From JBBRSL01 sp038245435 (GTDB lineage: Bacteria; Patescibacteriota; Saccharimonadia; Saccharimonadales; CAIOMD01), in assembly GCA_038245435.1 (NCBI GenBank), contig JBBRSL010000001.1, forward strand, positions 1 through 59,897: a stretch of 59,897 bases of DNA, in the 5' to 3' direction. Of this stretch, positions 16,134-25,135 are shown in pieces. Position numbers and translations under genes: made by a program. The first letter of the stretch is position 1; every line of letters starts with the position of its first letter. The notes beneath the pieces were generated by a model that did no database searches, had not been told where the DNA came from, and saw only the letters and a program-made list of their open reading frames with translations.

Positions 16134-17246
16134 ATGGCTGACGATAAAACGAGTATTGATATTAATGCGCTAAAAGTCCAATTACTCGAACAAGGTAAAA
16201 AAGATGGCAAGCTTGAGCAAAAAGAAATTTTTAAACTTATTGCAGATACTGCCGAGAATCTTGATACGCTCGATGCGTTATACGCTGAGCTCGTTGAAGC
16301 CAACGTAGAACTTGTAGCTGCTGAAGAGCCATCACCAGAAGAAATCGTTGCCGATGAATGGGCTACAGAAGATGAAGAAGAAGTCTTTGTAAATCCAACT
16401 GCCTATTTAGATGATGTTTCAGATGACTCGGTTCGTTTGTACCTACGTGAAATTGGTAAGATTCCACTTTTGACCGCCGAACAAGAACTGACACTCGCAC
16501 ACCGTGTTGTAGCGGGCGAAAAAGATGCTAAAGATAAAATGGCCGAAGCTAATATGCGTTTAGTCGTTTCTATCGCGAAGCGATATGTTGGCCGTGGACT
16601 TGATTTGCTTGATCTTATCCAAGAAGGTAACACTGGCTTACTCCGTGCGGTTGAAAAGTTTGACCCAGATAAGGGATTTAAGTTTAGTACCTACGCAACT
16701 TGGTGGATTCGACAGGCCATTACGCGCGCCATTGCCGACCAAGCGCGCACTATTCGTATTCCTGTACACATGGTTGAAACTATTAACAAGCTACTTCGCA
16801 CGCAACGTCGGTTAACGCAAGAACTCAACCGTGAGCCAACTAACGAAGAAATTGCCAAAGAAATGGAAATTGAAGTCGAAAAAGTTGAACACATCATGAA
16901 GATTAAGCAAGACATTCACTCGCTTGACCAGAGCGTACGTGATGACGAAGAAGACAGTGTGCTTGGTGACTTTGTCGAAGATGAGGATACTATTAGCCCT
17001 GAGGATTCAGCCGCTAATCAGTTATTGAAAGAGCAAGTTAAGGATTTGTTGAGTAGCCTTAGCGAACGTGAACAAAAAATTGTACGCCTTCGTTTTGGAC
17101 TTGAGGATGGCAAAAGCCATACCCTCGAAGAAGTTGGCCAAGAATTTAGTGTAACGCGTGAGCGTATCCGCCAAATTGAGGCAAAGGCACTAGCTAAACT
17201 TCGCAAGCACAAAGATAGCAAGCGCTTGCTCGACTACCTACGCTAG
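16134..17246 (+). CDS. rpoD: RNA polymerase primary sigma factor
   Basis: A 370-residue sigma70. Region 1.2 is SVRLYLREIGKIPLLT. Region 2 is ANMRLVVSIAKRYVGRGLDLLDLIQEGN and FSTYATWWIRQAITRAI. Region 3 is TRAIADQARTIRIPVHM, and region 4.2 is LEEVGQEFSVTRERIRQIEAK. An acidic N-terminal region (~60-95) stands in for a shortened region 1.1. The binding site AAAGGAGAG precedes the ATG. It should recognise the TTGACA/TATAAT promoters noted here. Its 3' end overlaps the convergent kinase gene by 9 bp. Confidence 0.95.
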   Translation: MADDKTSIDINALKVQLLEQGKKDGKLEQKEIFKLIADTAENLDTLDALYAELVEANVELVAAEEPSPEEIVADEWATEDEEEVFVNPTAYLDDVSDDSVRLYLREIGKIPLLTAEQELTLAHRVVAGEKDAKDKMAEANMRLVVSIAKRYVGRGLDLLDLIQEGNTGLLRAVEKFDPDKGFKFSTYATWWIRQAITRAIADQARTIRIPVHMVETINKLLRTQRRLTQELNREPTNEEIAKEMEIEVEKVEHIMKIKQDIHSLDQSVRDDEEDSVLGDFVEDEDTISPEDSAANQLLKEQVKDLLSSLSEREQKIVRLRFGLEDGKSHTLEEVGQEFSVTRERIRQIEAKALAKLRKHKDSKRLLDYLR

Positions 17247-17822
17247 AGTAGTAATTATTTTGTTCTCTGCAAGCACTGCTTCGAGCTGTGAGTATAAGTC
17301 TGCAACTGCATTTGAACTATTGTTGAGTGTGTAATCTGCGTAGGCAATTGGACCGCCTTTTTCGAGGTTCTCAATTTCGCTTATTTCTCGAGTAATGAGC
17401 TCTTGTAGCGTATAGGTACGGTGCGAATCTTTACGGTTAAGTACTCGTTCGCGGCGTAGTTTTTTTGGAGCCGTAGTCGCTATCGTTAGCAATCTATCAC
17501 CGAACTCGTCGGCTAGATAGGTATATTCGCTCCAGCTGTATAATCCGTCGAGTAAAATAACAGGGTTTGCTTTTGCATCAAGATCTTTGATGGTAGTAGT
17601 GACGCGCTTTGCCAGTACGGCCGGGCCCTCTTGCCTGCGCATATCCTCCCGTACAAATATTTCATCATTAACGTTATGAAGTCCACGACGTGCAACTTCT
17701 TCGTATACCATGTTTCCAAAATGTAAAACTGGCCAACCGTATTTTTGAGATAAATAGTCGCTGCAAGTACCTTTACCACTTCCGGGCATTCCAACAAAAG
17801 CTATCACAAGTGGGCTATTCAT
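17238..17822 (-). CDS. P-loop nucleotide/CoA kinase-like protein
   Basis: A 194-residue P-loop kinase with Walker A GMPGSGKGT at ~11-19, a substrate-site HFGNMVYEEVARRG, LDGLYSWSEYTYL and a lid with two Arg-rich segments. The fold matches dephospho-CoA kinase and nucleoside-monophosphate kinases; the exact substrate is uncertain. It lies between rpoD and crtE and is transcribed toward rpoD. Confidence 0.75.
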   Translation of the reverse strand: MNSPLVIAFVGMPGSGKGTCSDYLSQKYGWPVLHFGNMVYEEVARRGLHNVNDEIFVREDMRRQEGPAVLAKRVTTTIKDLDAKANPVILLDGLYSWSEYTYLADEFGDRLLTIATTAPKKLRRERVLNRKDSHRTYTLQELITREISEIENLEKGGPIAYADYTLNNSSNAVADLYSQLEAVLAENKIITTLA

Positions 17823-17861
17823 TACTCTGACAATACCAGAAACTACTTATTAGGTCATAGT

Positions 17862-17882
17862 CGTTTGTAAATAATACAAACG
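17862..17882. promoter_or_regulatory. Inverted repeat upstream of the carotenoid operon
   Basis: A perfect 8-bp inverted repeat, CGTTTGTA-N5-TACAAACG, centred 54 bp before the crtE start. Size, symmetry and position suit a dimeric repressor or activator site for the crt operon. Whether the TrmB-type regulator at the far end of the operon binds it is not known. Confidence 0.5.
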
Positions 17883-17925
17883 GTTATCTATTGTGGGGCC
17901 TTCGTCAGGGATGTATGCTAATTTA

Positions 17926-19044
17926 ATGACAAAAAGTACAACAGAACTAAGTAGTGTTGAATCTTTGGATCTGTTTAAGACAAAGCTTCAAGACTATAAA
18001 GTACTCATTGATACAGATATTGCGAACTATTCAAATGGATTCGAAGCACAGAGCGCTGAGCAATTTGGCGAAAACTCTCGTCGTTCTACGGTAGCTTTCA
18101 CAGAGCTATTAAATCGTGGCGGCAAACGTATCCGTGGTGGGCTAACTATGCTCGCCTATGAGATGTTCGGCGGTACCGATAAAGATGTAGCCATAACAGC
18201 AGCTCGCGTTATTGAAATGCTCCAAGCATATGTGCTTATTATTGATGATATTGCCGATCGTAGCCCCTCACGTCGAGGTGGGCCATCAGCACACATGCTT
18301 TTACGTGATTGGCACAAAAAGAATCGGCTTAAAGACGATTCGCAGCACTTTGGTGAATCAATTGCAACGCTTGCCGCTATGCTTGGTAGCCATGCGGCTA
18401 CGTCGCTCGTTAGTGACATTGACGTGCAGGCAGAGTATAAGGTTAACGCGCTCAGAACACTCAACCAAAACTTAATGGTTACAGCACATGGGCAATTTAA
18501 TGACATATTTAACGAAGTGCTCGAAACTGATGATGAATTATCTATCGAAAATGTTTTAGTTTGGAAGACTGCTTACTACACTTTTGTGAGCCCGCTGCAG
18601 TTTGGTGCTGAGCTCGCCGGCGTTGGTAATGGCAAGCTCGAAACACTTGCACAATACGGCTTGCATGCCGGCCGTGCATTCCAGATTGGTGATGATATTG
18701 TAGGCACTTTTAGTAAAGAACAGGAAAGCGGTAAAAGTCCGCACGATGATATCCGTGAAGGTAAACGTACGCTACTTATTGCCTATGCACTCAAGAAATC
18801 AAGTAAAGCTGACGCACATTATTTGCGAAATTGTTTAGGCAAACAAGATTTAACAAATGCTGAGTTTGAGCGCGCTAAAGCAATTATTGAAGATAGTGGC
18901 GCGCTTGAGCATGCACATGTCGAAGCCCAAAAATCTGCCGATGCGGCGTGTAAAGTATTAGCTACTCAGACAGATGGCTGGGACCCGCAATCAGTTGAGT
19001 TTTTGCGGCAGCTCGTGCAGTATTTGGTTATACGTAAATCATAA
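17926..19044 (+). CDS. crtE: Geranylgeranyl/polyprenyl diphosphate synthase
   Basis: A 372-residue trans-isoprenyl diphosphate synthase that condenses IPP units into the C20 precursor of carotenoids (inferred from the operon). Motifs: GGKRIRGGL near residue 55, the first Asp-rich motif IIDDIADRSPSRRG near 92, and the second, FQIGDDIVGTF, near 240. Start ATG 17926 (MTKSTTELSS) is preferred over GTG or ATG starts 33 and 15 nt upstream because a TATGCT box ends 6 nt before it, fitting the leaderless pattern seen elsewhere. First gene of the four-gene crt operon. Confidence 0.88.
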   Translation: MTKSTTELSSVESLDLFKTKLQDYKVLIDTDIANYSNGFEAQSAEQFGENSRRSTVAFTELLNRGGKRIRGGLTMLAYEMFGGTDKDVAITAARVIEMLQAYVLIIDDIADRSPSRRGGPSAHMLLRDWHKKNRLKDDSQHFGESIATLAAMLGSHAATSLVSDIDVQAEYKVNALRTLNQNLMVTAHGQFNDIFNEVLETDDELSIENVLVWKTAYYTFVSPLQFGAELAGVGNGKLETLAQYGLHAGRAFQIGDDIVGTFSKEQESGKSPHDDIREGKRTLLIAYALKKSSKADAHYLRNCLGKQDLTNAEFERAKAIIEDSGALEHAHVEAQKSADAACKVLATQTDGWDPQSVEFLRQLVQYLVIRKS

Positions 19045-19065
19045 AAGGTTCGATGGGAGCTGCGA

Positions 19066-20541
19066 GTGTCTAAGAAAGTAGTGGTTATTGGTGCAGGTTT
19101 TGGTGGTCTAGCGGCCGCTGCGTATTTGGCCCGCGATGGTTATGACGTAACCGTACTCGAAAAGAATGCTCAACCGGGCGGTAGGGCACTCGTGCATAAG
19201 ACCAAAGGTTTTACATTTGACCTTGGCCCCAGTTGGTACATGATGCCCGATGTTTTTGACGATTTCTTTGCTGCATTTGGCAAAAAAACCGGCGATTATT
19301 ATAAGCTCGTACAACTCGACCCTTCGTATCGAGTATTTTCGTCGGGTAATGTGTTTGATGTACATAGCTTGGCGAATGGCGGGCTCGATGTATTCGAAAA
19401 AATAGAGCCTGGTAGTGCCAAAAAGGTTGCAAAGCTACTTAAAAAAACTAAAAAAGAATACGAACTTGTGAGGGGAAGTCTGCTGGATAATACCTACGAA
19501 AATCCGCTTAAAGTAGTTAACTCGGCTTCGCTCCAAATGGCGAGTAATCCGCTGCTGCTTGCCAGCTATCATCGTCGTATTAAGCGAACCGTTTCTCACC
19601 CCGATTTACAAAAGATTCTTGAATTTATGGTGGTATTCATGGGCGGTAGTCCAAAAAATATTCCCGCAATGTACACACTACTCACACATACGGACTTTGG
19701 CCTGGGTATTTGGTACCCGCTTGGAGGTTTTGGGGCCGTTGTGGATGGTTTTGAGACGCTCGGCCGTGAGTTAGGCGTTACGTACCGCTACAACGCAGAA
19801 GTCACGTCTATAGAAGCCACAAGCGGTAAAGTGCAGGCCGTGCATGTCGGTAAAGAGCGTATCGTTTGTGATGCGGTTATCGCTAACGCCGATTATCATC
19901 ATATCGATACAAAATTATTACCCACACAATACCGGAGTCATTCAGATAAGTATTGGGATTCGCGGGTTATGTCACCAAGCGGTGTCTTGCTCCACCTCGG
20001 CATCAACAAACGTGTAAAAAAACTACTACACCATACGATGTTTTTTGATGCAGACTGGGATGCCCATTTTAGGCAAGTATTTGATACGCACGAATGGTCA
20101 GAAAAGCCTCTTTTTTATGTTGGTACGCCGAGCAAATCTGACCCGAGAGTTGCCCCTAAGGGCTGTGAAAATATTTTTATACTTGCACCAATGAGCGGTG
20201 GGGTAGCGCCAACTAAAAAACAAATTGATGCTCTTGTTGATAGCCTCATTGATAGGCTCGAATCTGAACTTGGCGAAAAACTCCGCGATAACATTGTTGT
20301 AAAAGAGATTCGCAGCGAGCAATATTTCGAAGATGCGCTTAATGCATACAAGGGTAACGCCTTTGGTCTCGCGCATACACTCAAGCAGAGTGCCATGCTA
20401 AGGCCGAGCCTAAAAAGTAAGAAGCTAAGCAATCTCGCATATGCTGGCCAATACACAAATCCAGGAACAGGGGTGCCAATGGTCGTCTTATCTGGTAAAC
20501 TAGCGGCACAGATAACTGCGAAGACTTTACGTGAGAACTGA
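19066..20541 (+). CDS. crtI: Phytoene desaturase
   Basis: A 491-residue FAD oxidoreductase that converts phytoene to lycopene. The N-terminal dinucleotide-binding motif is VIGAGFGGLAAAAYLA, then EKNAQPGGRA and FDLGPSWYMMPDVFDDFF, diagnostic of CrtI. The C-terminus has the family block GQYTNPGTGVPMVVLSGKL. The GTG start lies 7 nt after GGGAG. It is 21 nt after crtE and overlaps crtB by 11 nt. Confidence 0.95.
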   Translation: MSKKVVVIGAGFGGLAAAAYLARDGYDVTVLEKNAQPGGRALVHKTKGFTFDLGPSWYMMPDVFDDFFAAFGKKTGDYYKLVQLDPSYRVFSSGNVFDVHSLANGGLDVFEKIEPGSAKKVAKLLKKTKKEYELVRGSLLDNTYENPLKVVNSASLQMASNPLLLASYHRRIKRTVSHPDLQKILEFMVVFMGGSPKNIPAMYTLLTHTDFGLGIWYPLGGFGAVVDGFETLGRELGVTYRYNAEVTSIEATSGKVQAVHVGKERIVCDAVIANADYHHIDTKLLPTQYRSHSDKYWDSRVMSPSGVLLHLGINKRVKKLLHHTMFFDADWDAHFRQVFDTHEWSEKPLFYVGTPSKSDPRVAPKGCENIFILAPMSGGVAPTKKQIDALVDSLIDRLESELGEKLRDNIVVKEIRSEQYFEDALNAYKGNAFGLAHTLKQSAMLRPSLKSKKLSNLAYAGQYTNPGTGVPMVVLSGKLAAQITAKTLREN

Positions 20542-21376
20542 AGACCAAATATTTAAAGACGGAAGCACAACCTACTACTGGAGTAGTCGATTTTTCTCGC
20601 CGCACATAAAAGCCGATGTACTAAAGCTGTACAGTTTTGTTCGTATCGCTGATAACTATGTCGACGCAGTCCCGCAAGATATAAAAAGTTTTAAAAAGCT
20701 CGAAAAACTATGGCAAACAAAAAAAGTATCCAATACAGATAATGAACTGAACTTAGCAGTTCGTAACATGATTGACGTTGATGAGCGCTATAATTTTGAT
20801 GCAAAATGGACGGCAGCATTTTTAGACTCAATGCGTATGGATACAAAAGATACACCGTACAAAAAGCAAAAAGATACTCTTAAGTATATTTACGGTTCTG
20901 CCGAAGTTATCGGGCTTATGATGCTGGCAATTTTGCGGCCCGATTTACGAGATGGTGAAGAGGCGAAAAAAGTGCAGCACTACGCTGTACTACAAGGTCG
21001 CGCTATGCAATATATTAATTTTATTCGAGACATCTCAGAAGATATCGAACTCGGACGATGTTACTTTGCGAAAAAAGAATTAGAGTTTTACGGACTCGAT
21101 AATCTAAGTCAAAACAGTGTGCGACGCCACCCTGCTGATTTTCGTGAATTTATGCAGGCGCAAATTAAGCTATACGAGCAGTGGCAGGCCGAGGCAAACA
21201 AGGGTTTCGCCTTTATCCCTTGGCGTGAACGTATTGCGTTGCGCACAGCAGTAGACATGTATAACTGGACTGCCCAAAAGATTGCTGCAGACCCGTTTAT
21301 CGTGTACCAAAAAAAGGTAAAGCCTTCAAAACTACGAGTCATAAGCCGGGCTCTGATACGCTGTATATATGCGTAA
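20531..21376 (+). CDS. crtB: Phytoene synthase
   Basis: A 281-residue squalene/phytoene synthase family enzyme that joins two GGPP to phytoene. STTYYWSSRFF opens the protein. The first Asp motif is RIADNYVD; the second is YINFIRDISEDIELGRCYF with the D-x3-D pattern. YIYGSAEVIGLMM is the usual 'GxxAxxxG' region. The GTG start is inside crtI (11-nt overlap), so translation is coupled. Confidence 0.95.
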   Translation: MRTEDQIFKDGSTTYYWSSRFFSPHIKADVLKLYSFVRIADNYVDAVPQDIKSFKKLEKLWQTKKVSNTDNELNLAVRNMIDVDERYNFDAKWTAAFLDSMRMDTKDTPYKKQKDTLKYIYGSAEVIGLMMLAILRPDLRDGEEAKKVQHYAVLQGRAMQYINFIRDISEDIELGRCYFAKKELEFYGLDNLSQNSVRRHPADFREFMQAQIKLYEQWQAEANKGFAFIPWRERIALRTAVDMYNWTAQKIAADPFIVYQKKVKPSKLRVISRALIRCIYA

Positions 21377-22049
21377 TTACATATATCTTATTTTTAACCT
21401 TGCCGTGTTACTGCCGCCACTGTTAATAAGTATTTTTTGTGATGTAAAAACGTATAAAAATTGGCGCGCATTGGGCTTGGCTGTACTGGCTGTTAGTGTG
21501 CCGTTTGTGCTGTGGGATATATGGGCTGCCGCAAATGGCCATTGGTTTTTTAGTAGCAGCTACATAACGGCACCCAGGTACTTCGGTTTGCCGCTCGAAG
21601 AGATTTTATTTTTTATAACAGTACCGTTTGCGATGTGTTTTGTATGGGATGTTTTGGCGAAATATATACCCAATAAGCCTGTTTCGGATATTTTGGCAGC
21701 AACAGCAATATCGCTATTATCGCTTACATCATTTGTGTTACTTTTTGCGCAGTGGGATAGGGGCTATACCCGTTCGGCTGCCATAGCCATGGCGCTATCT
21801 ATTGTGGCAGTAGTAGCAAGCGGCTGGTGGCGTCGGAATCGGTTTTGGTGGTTTCAGCTGTTACTCTTCACGATATTTTTTATCGCGAATACTTTTTTGA
21901 CCGCCTTACCGGTTATTTCATATGGAGTAAACTCGGCGATTGGGTACCGTATTGGGACTATTCCAATCGAAGATTTTTTGTTTAACTTCGCACTCATAAA
22001 TCTCTTTGTAATTGCCTACGATTACGTGTGCCGAAAAACGCAAATGTAA
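21369..22049 (+). CDS. crtYcd: Lycopene beta-cyclase, fused CrtYc-CrtYd type
   Basis: A 226-residue membrane protein with about seven helices and two lycopene-cyclase domains. The first has APRYFGLPLEEILFFITVPF; the second has GYRIGTIPIEDFLFNF. This is the heterodimeric CrtYc/CrtYd enzyme of Actinobacteria in fused form, converting lycopene to beta-carotene. It overlaps crtB by 8 nt and ends the operon, meeting the convergent regulator gene with no spacer. No carotene oxygenase (blh) or rhodopsin gene is present in the window. Confidence 0.93.
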   Translation: MRNYIYLIFNLAVLLPPLLISIFCDVKTYKNWRALGLAVLAVSVPFVLWDIWAAANGHWFFSSSYITAPRYFGLPLEEILFFITVPFAMCFVWDVLAKYIPNKPVSDILAATAISLLSLTSFVLLFAQWDRGYTRSAAIAMALSIVAVVASGWWRRNRFWWFQLLLFTIFFIANTFLTALPVISYGVNSAIGYRIGTIPIEDFLFNFALINLFVIAYDYVCRKTQM

Positions 22050-22886
22050 TTACTTTGGCAGGGTATTGTTGTGCTCAGCAATAAAGTTTTCAACACTGGT
22101 AAGTTCACCGCGCTTTGGTAGTTTTTTATACCCGGGTCTTCGTTGTAAACCTTCGTCGAGCAAACTAAACATTTGGCGTAAACTTTCGGCTATTTGTGCG
22201 CTTTCTATGACCATGCCAATGGCCTCTTTACCAAATGAAATAATCGAAACCTTATTGCCAAAAACGCTCCACTCAACAGGGGCTGTGTAATCTTCTTGCA
22301 AGTACCAGGTGCGGCTAAGCAGATATTTTTTGTCTGCTTCTTCGACATCTATTGGCACTTCTGGTGCGTCTGGCGTAAAGGCATGCCGGCTGATGTTAGC
22401 CTGGGGGGCTAAGATGCGAATTTCGTGCATAAACTGGAACCCAAAAAACTCAATATCAGCACGCGTCTTTAAAAACTGGATTGGCTTAGCTTCTTCGATT
22501 TGCTCCAAATAGATTTCTTTAATACCTTCTTTGCCCTGGTAAAAGCGAACGCTTGGCTGTTCGTGGGTGGCGTAGTACTGCTTAAGTAGATTTGGTACGG
22601 CTGACTTAAGTTGCGACTCTTCGACTTCGAGCGCATCTTTTCGCTCACGAGCAAGTGTTAGCAAGTGGGCAGGGCTTTCTGCCTGGTAGTGTAGTTTTTT
22701 GCCAATGTCGAATCGCTTAGCAAGCCCACGCTCGACAAGTTCATCGAGTAGCTTATAGGTGTTTGGGCGAGATTCGCCAATAGACAACGCAAATTCACTT
22801 GGGCTAATAGTGTCCACATTGAGTAGTGAAACGTATGCTTTTGCGAGTGAGCCCTGTATGCCTGCGGCGAATAATGATTCTTCCAT
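22050..22886 (-). CDS. TrmB-family transcriptional regulator
   Basis: A 278-residue regulator. The N-terminal winged helix (residues 10-75) reads LAKAYVSLLNVDTISPSEFA then ESRPNTYKLLDELVERGLAK, the TrmB HTH. A coiled linker and a C-terminal effector-like domain (PSVRFYQGKEGIKEIYL) follow. It faces the crt operon tail to tail and the small-protein operon head to head, so either could be its target. A TAGTAT box ends 6 nt before the ATG, suggesting a leaderless mRNA. Confidence 0.85.
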   Translation of the reverse strand: MEESLFAAGIQGSLAKAYVSLLNVDTISPSEFALSIGESRPNTYKLLDELVERGLAKRFDIGKKLHYQAESPAHLLTLARERKDALEVEESQLKSAVPNLLKQYYATHEQPSVRFYQGKEGIKEIYLEQIEEAKPIQFLKTRADIEFFGFQFMHEIRILAPQANISRHAFTPDAPEVPIDVEEADKKYLLSRTWYLQEDYTAPVEWSVFGNKVSIISFGKEAIGMVIESAQIAESLRQMFSLLDEGLQRRPGYKKLPKRGELTSVENFIAEHNNTLPK

Positions 22887-22954
22887 ATCTGTATACTAGC
22901 ACAAATATACACAAATGTAAATAAAAAAGTGACAAAATAAAGTATTAAATAACA

Positions 22955-22972
22955 GTAATACATACATATTAC
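22955..22972. promoter_or_regulatory. Inverted repeat between divergent promoters
   Basis: GTAATA-N6-TATTAC, a perfect 6-bp inverted repeat, lies 13 bp upstream of the -35 box of the orphan operon and about 70 bp from the regulator's start. A candidate operator for the divergent TrmB-type regulator. Confidence 0.4.
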
Positions 22973-22984
22973 GATAAAATAGTA

Positions 22985-23013
22985 TTGACAAAAAGTGTGT
23001 TTTGAAGTATGAT
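22985..23013 (+). promoter_or_regulatory. Promoter of the orphan operon (23041-25756)
   Basis: TTGACA (22985-22990), 17-bp spacer, TATGAT (23008-23013). The transcript should start near 23020, about 20 nt before the first start codon, with AAAAGGAAGG as ribosome-binding site. Confidence 0.8.
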
Positions 23014-23040
23014 AGTACGTATCCTAAAAGGAAGGCTTTT

Positions 23041-23175
23041 ATGAAGGGTGCAACACTCGCAGATGCAGCAATCATGAGCGCAGACATACTCTATACAGAA
23101 ATAGAGCAACTTCGCGCGCAAAACCAAAACTTACAAATCGAAAATCAGCTACTTAAAGCATTAATCGGAGAATAA
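23041..23175 (+). CDS. 44-residue coiled-coil microprotein
   Basis: A small open frame, MKGATLADAA and onward, preceded by AAAAGGAAGG at good spacing and a near-consensus promoter. The C-terminal half (IEQLRAQNQNLQIENQLLKA) shows a leucine/isoleucine heptad pattern with Gln and Asn, typical of a short dimerising coiled coil. It ends 2 nt before the next gene. No known family; promoter, binding site and coupling support it as real. Confidence 0.7.
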   Translation: MKGATLADAAIMSADILYTEIEQLRAQNQNLQIENQLLKALIGE

Positions 23176-23177
23176 TT

Positions 23178-23948
23178 ATGAAGTACGGAAAAAAGGCCGC
23201 CGTTAAACACCCGGCGATTAATGACATGGAATGCTATGGGCTTACGCGCTTTAACGCGCGTGATCCATATTCATTTGGCAGTTTCGTTACAAGTATCGCT
23301 CAAAGGCAGGGTGAAATCTTACCCCTAGAACTCGGCAGGGTTAACTACTTTCAACAGAAGCAGTTTATAGCTGAGCTTGGAGAATCAATAATTGTGCGTG
23401 GTGGTCAAGCGTTCGAACCATATCCAGATGGTACCGCTCGTGAAGCACGCATAGTCGGTAAGGCTGATGTGCATGAAAGCCGGGTTGAGCTACACAGAAA
23501 ATTAAGAATATTTGGCCCATTGGGCGGCGGTGCGCTTAGGGAAAGTGGCATTAGGCTTGTTTTTAGCGACACTGAAGAAGAACAGGATTTTATGCCATTT
23601 ATGTTAGGTGTTACTAAGCCAAACATGAGGACCGGCTCGTACCAAGAGCAAGGTCTCGCCCTTATTTCTGCCGAGGAAATCCTTAAAGCAGAAGAGGTAG
23701 ATGATGGTTATATTAATCGCTTGAGTCACGATTATATTGATAATACGGACCGTAGATATGGCTTTGATTATGGCAAACATGGAAAGCTTGAATCGCACCG
23801 TAAGCAGGAACTTGCAGAAGCAGAGGCCATAGAAGCTGCGAATATCTACGTAACAATGCCAGATGGATCTAAATGGATTCAGTACAGTAGTTTAAGTGGT
23901 TTATCCTACACTGGGCCAGATGATTTAGCCGGTTATTATGATGTATAG
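23178..23948 (+). CDS. Hypothetical protein of the orphan operon
   Basis: A 256-residue soluble protein with no membrane segment or signal peptide. Two parts can be told apart: a likely beta-rich region (~45-150, with LRIFGPLGGGALRESGIRLV) and an acidic helical C-terminal part with SHDYIDNTDRRYGFDYGKHG. I recognise no family. It is the second gene after the 22985 promoter and 2 nt from the microprotein gene. Confidence 0.65.
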   Translation: MKYGKKAAVKHPAINDMECYGLTRFNARDPYSFGSFVTSIAQRQGEILPLELGRVNYFQQKQFIAELGESIIVRGGQAFEPYPDGTAREARIVGKADVHESRVELHRKLRIFGPLGGGALRESGIRLVFSDTEEEQDFMPFMLGVTKPNMRTGSYQEQGLALISAEEILKAEEVDDGYINRLSHDYIDNTDRRYGFDYGKHGKLESHRKQELAEAEAIEAANIYVTMPDGSKWIQYSSLSGLSYTGPDDLAGYYDV

Positions 23949-23950
23949 AA

Positions 23951-23979
23951 TTGACAAATAAGTAAATATGGAGTATAAT
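23951..23979 (+). promoter_or_regulatory. Perfect-consensus promoter abutting a start codon
   Basis: TTGACA (23951-23956), exactly 17 bp, TATAAT (23974-23979): the full sigma70 consensus. The -10 box touches ATG 23980, so a transcript from here would start inside the annotated gene, near 23986. It could then use ATG 24010 or serve as internal promoter for the peptidase gene. Confidence 0.7.
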
Positions 23980-25131
23980 ATGTCATTAGAAATCAACCAA
24001 AAAACAAACATGTCAAAAGAAGTTCGCAGCACACCAGAAGCAATCGGTATCACCACATATCATGTCGGTATAGATACTATTTCTGCCATTACTAAGCTTG
24101 ATGGCGAAGGCAAAATTGGCAATGTTGTCGTCCGTTCATGCCCGGTTTTTAGCGGTGAAAAAGCGGAGCGCAAAAGCCGCATTATCAGTGAACTTACTGC
24201 AGACGGCGAAGATGAAAAAGATGCTACGAAAAAAGCAGAAGGGCTTGCCACTAAAGAAGCCCAGAATTTTTGTTTAGGGGCCTGTGCAATGCGCGCACTT
24301 ACAGTAGAGGCTTACCGTCGTGGCGAAGATCTTGAATGTGCCGAAAAGAATAGTCTTGATGCGCTCGAGCGCTTAGGCGTTTCACCAGAACAGGCAATAT
24401 TTGTTGCTGTAACAGGTGACAGAGTTGGCTTTTCTGATTCATTTGACGACTATGTCGCTGATGGCTCAGGCGTTGTTAACCCAGAAGGTTGGCGCCAGGT
24501 CACTGGCTTTAACTCGTTCTTTAGCGATGTCGCTGAAGCGCCGGCACTTGCACGACGCTTAGCAGATTGTGGCGACGTAAACATGGAATTTAAGACTAAA
24601 GATGGCAAGACGATCATTGGATTTATGCACCTTACACGCCCAGGCCAAACTTTTGGTAAAGACGTGCGCAAGTTTGAATTCGAAGGACAAAAAGTTTCGT
24701 ATGTAGAGCACGCATTACGCGAAGCTGCGGCCCAATACGATATTGATTGGTCTAGTTTTTCTATGACGCTAAGAACGGCAATTGAAGCCGAAGATTTTCA
24801 GAAGCATTTTGACAGCTACGAAGCAATGGAAGGCCACGTACCGGGCTGGCTCGCAGACGGATTTTTAAAGAATGCGACAAATCCAGATTGGAAGCCAGGA
24901 GATGAAATTGTTAAATCGGACACTTTTTACGCTGACTTTAAGGGTATTATTACTCGTGATATCGCAGAAGCTTTCGAGCATTTAAGCCTTTCAAGCGAAC
25001 AGCTCGATATGACTAACATGCTTGAAACCATGCACGACCCATCGCAATCTTCATACGAACGTGCAATGCGTGAAAAAATTCTTGATACGCGTGATTTGTA
25101 TATGACGATTCACCATTCGGCACTACAATAG
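23980..25131 (+). CDS. Hypothetical protein, weakly like the multicopper-oxidase (YlmD/LACC1) fold
   Basis: A 383-residue soluble protein; GGAG lies 6 nt before ATG 23980. ATG 24010 (MSKEVRS) is the alternative if transcription starts at the internal consensus promoter. The middle reads like a diverged YlmD/LACC1 arrangement: ADCGDVNMEFKTKDGKTIIG, then FMHLTRPGQTFG at the position of the usual HAGWRG block. The family's His triad is not fully visible, so this is tentative. Residues ~25-110 contain one Cys-rich stretch, NFCLGACAMRAL. Confidence 0.55.
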   Translation: MSLEINQKTNMSKEVRSTPEAIGITTYHVGIDTISAITKLDGEGKIGNVVVRSCPVFSGEKAERKSRIISELTADGEDEKDATKKAEGLATKEAQNFCLGACAMRALTVEAYRRGEDLECAEKNSLDALERLGVSPEQAIFVAVTGDRVGFSDSFDDYVADGSGVVNPEGWRQVTGFNSFFSDVAEAPALARRLADCGDVNMEFKTKDGKTIIGFMHLTRPGQTFGKDVRKFEFEGQKVSYVEHALREAAAQYDIDWSSFSMTLRTAIEAEDFQKHFDSYEAMEGHVPGWLADGFLKNATNPDWKPGDEIVKSDTFYADFKGIITRDIAEAFEHLSLSSEQLDMTNMLETMHDPSQSSYERAMREKILDTRDLYMTIHHSALQ

Positions 25132-25135
25132 ATTT

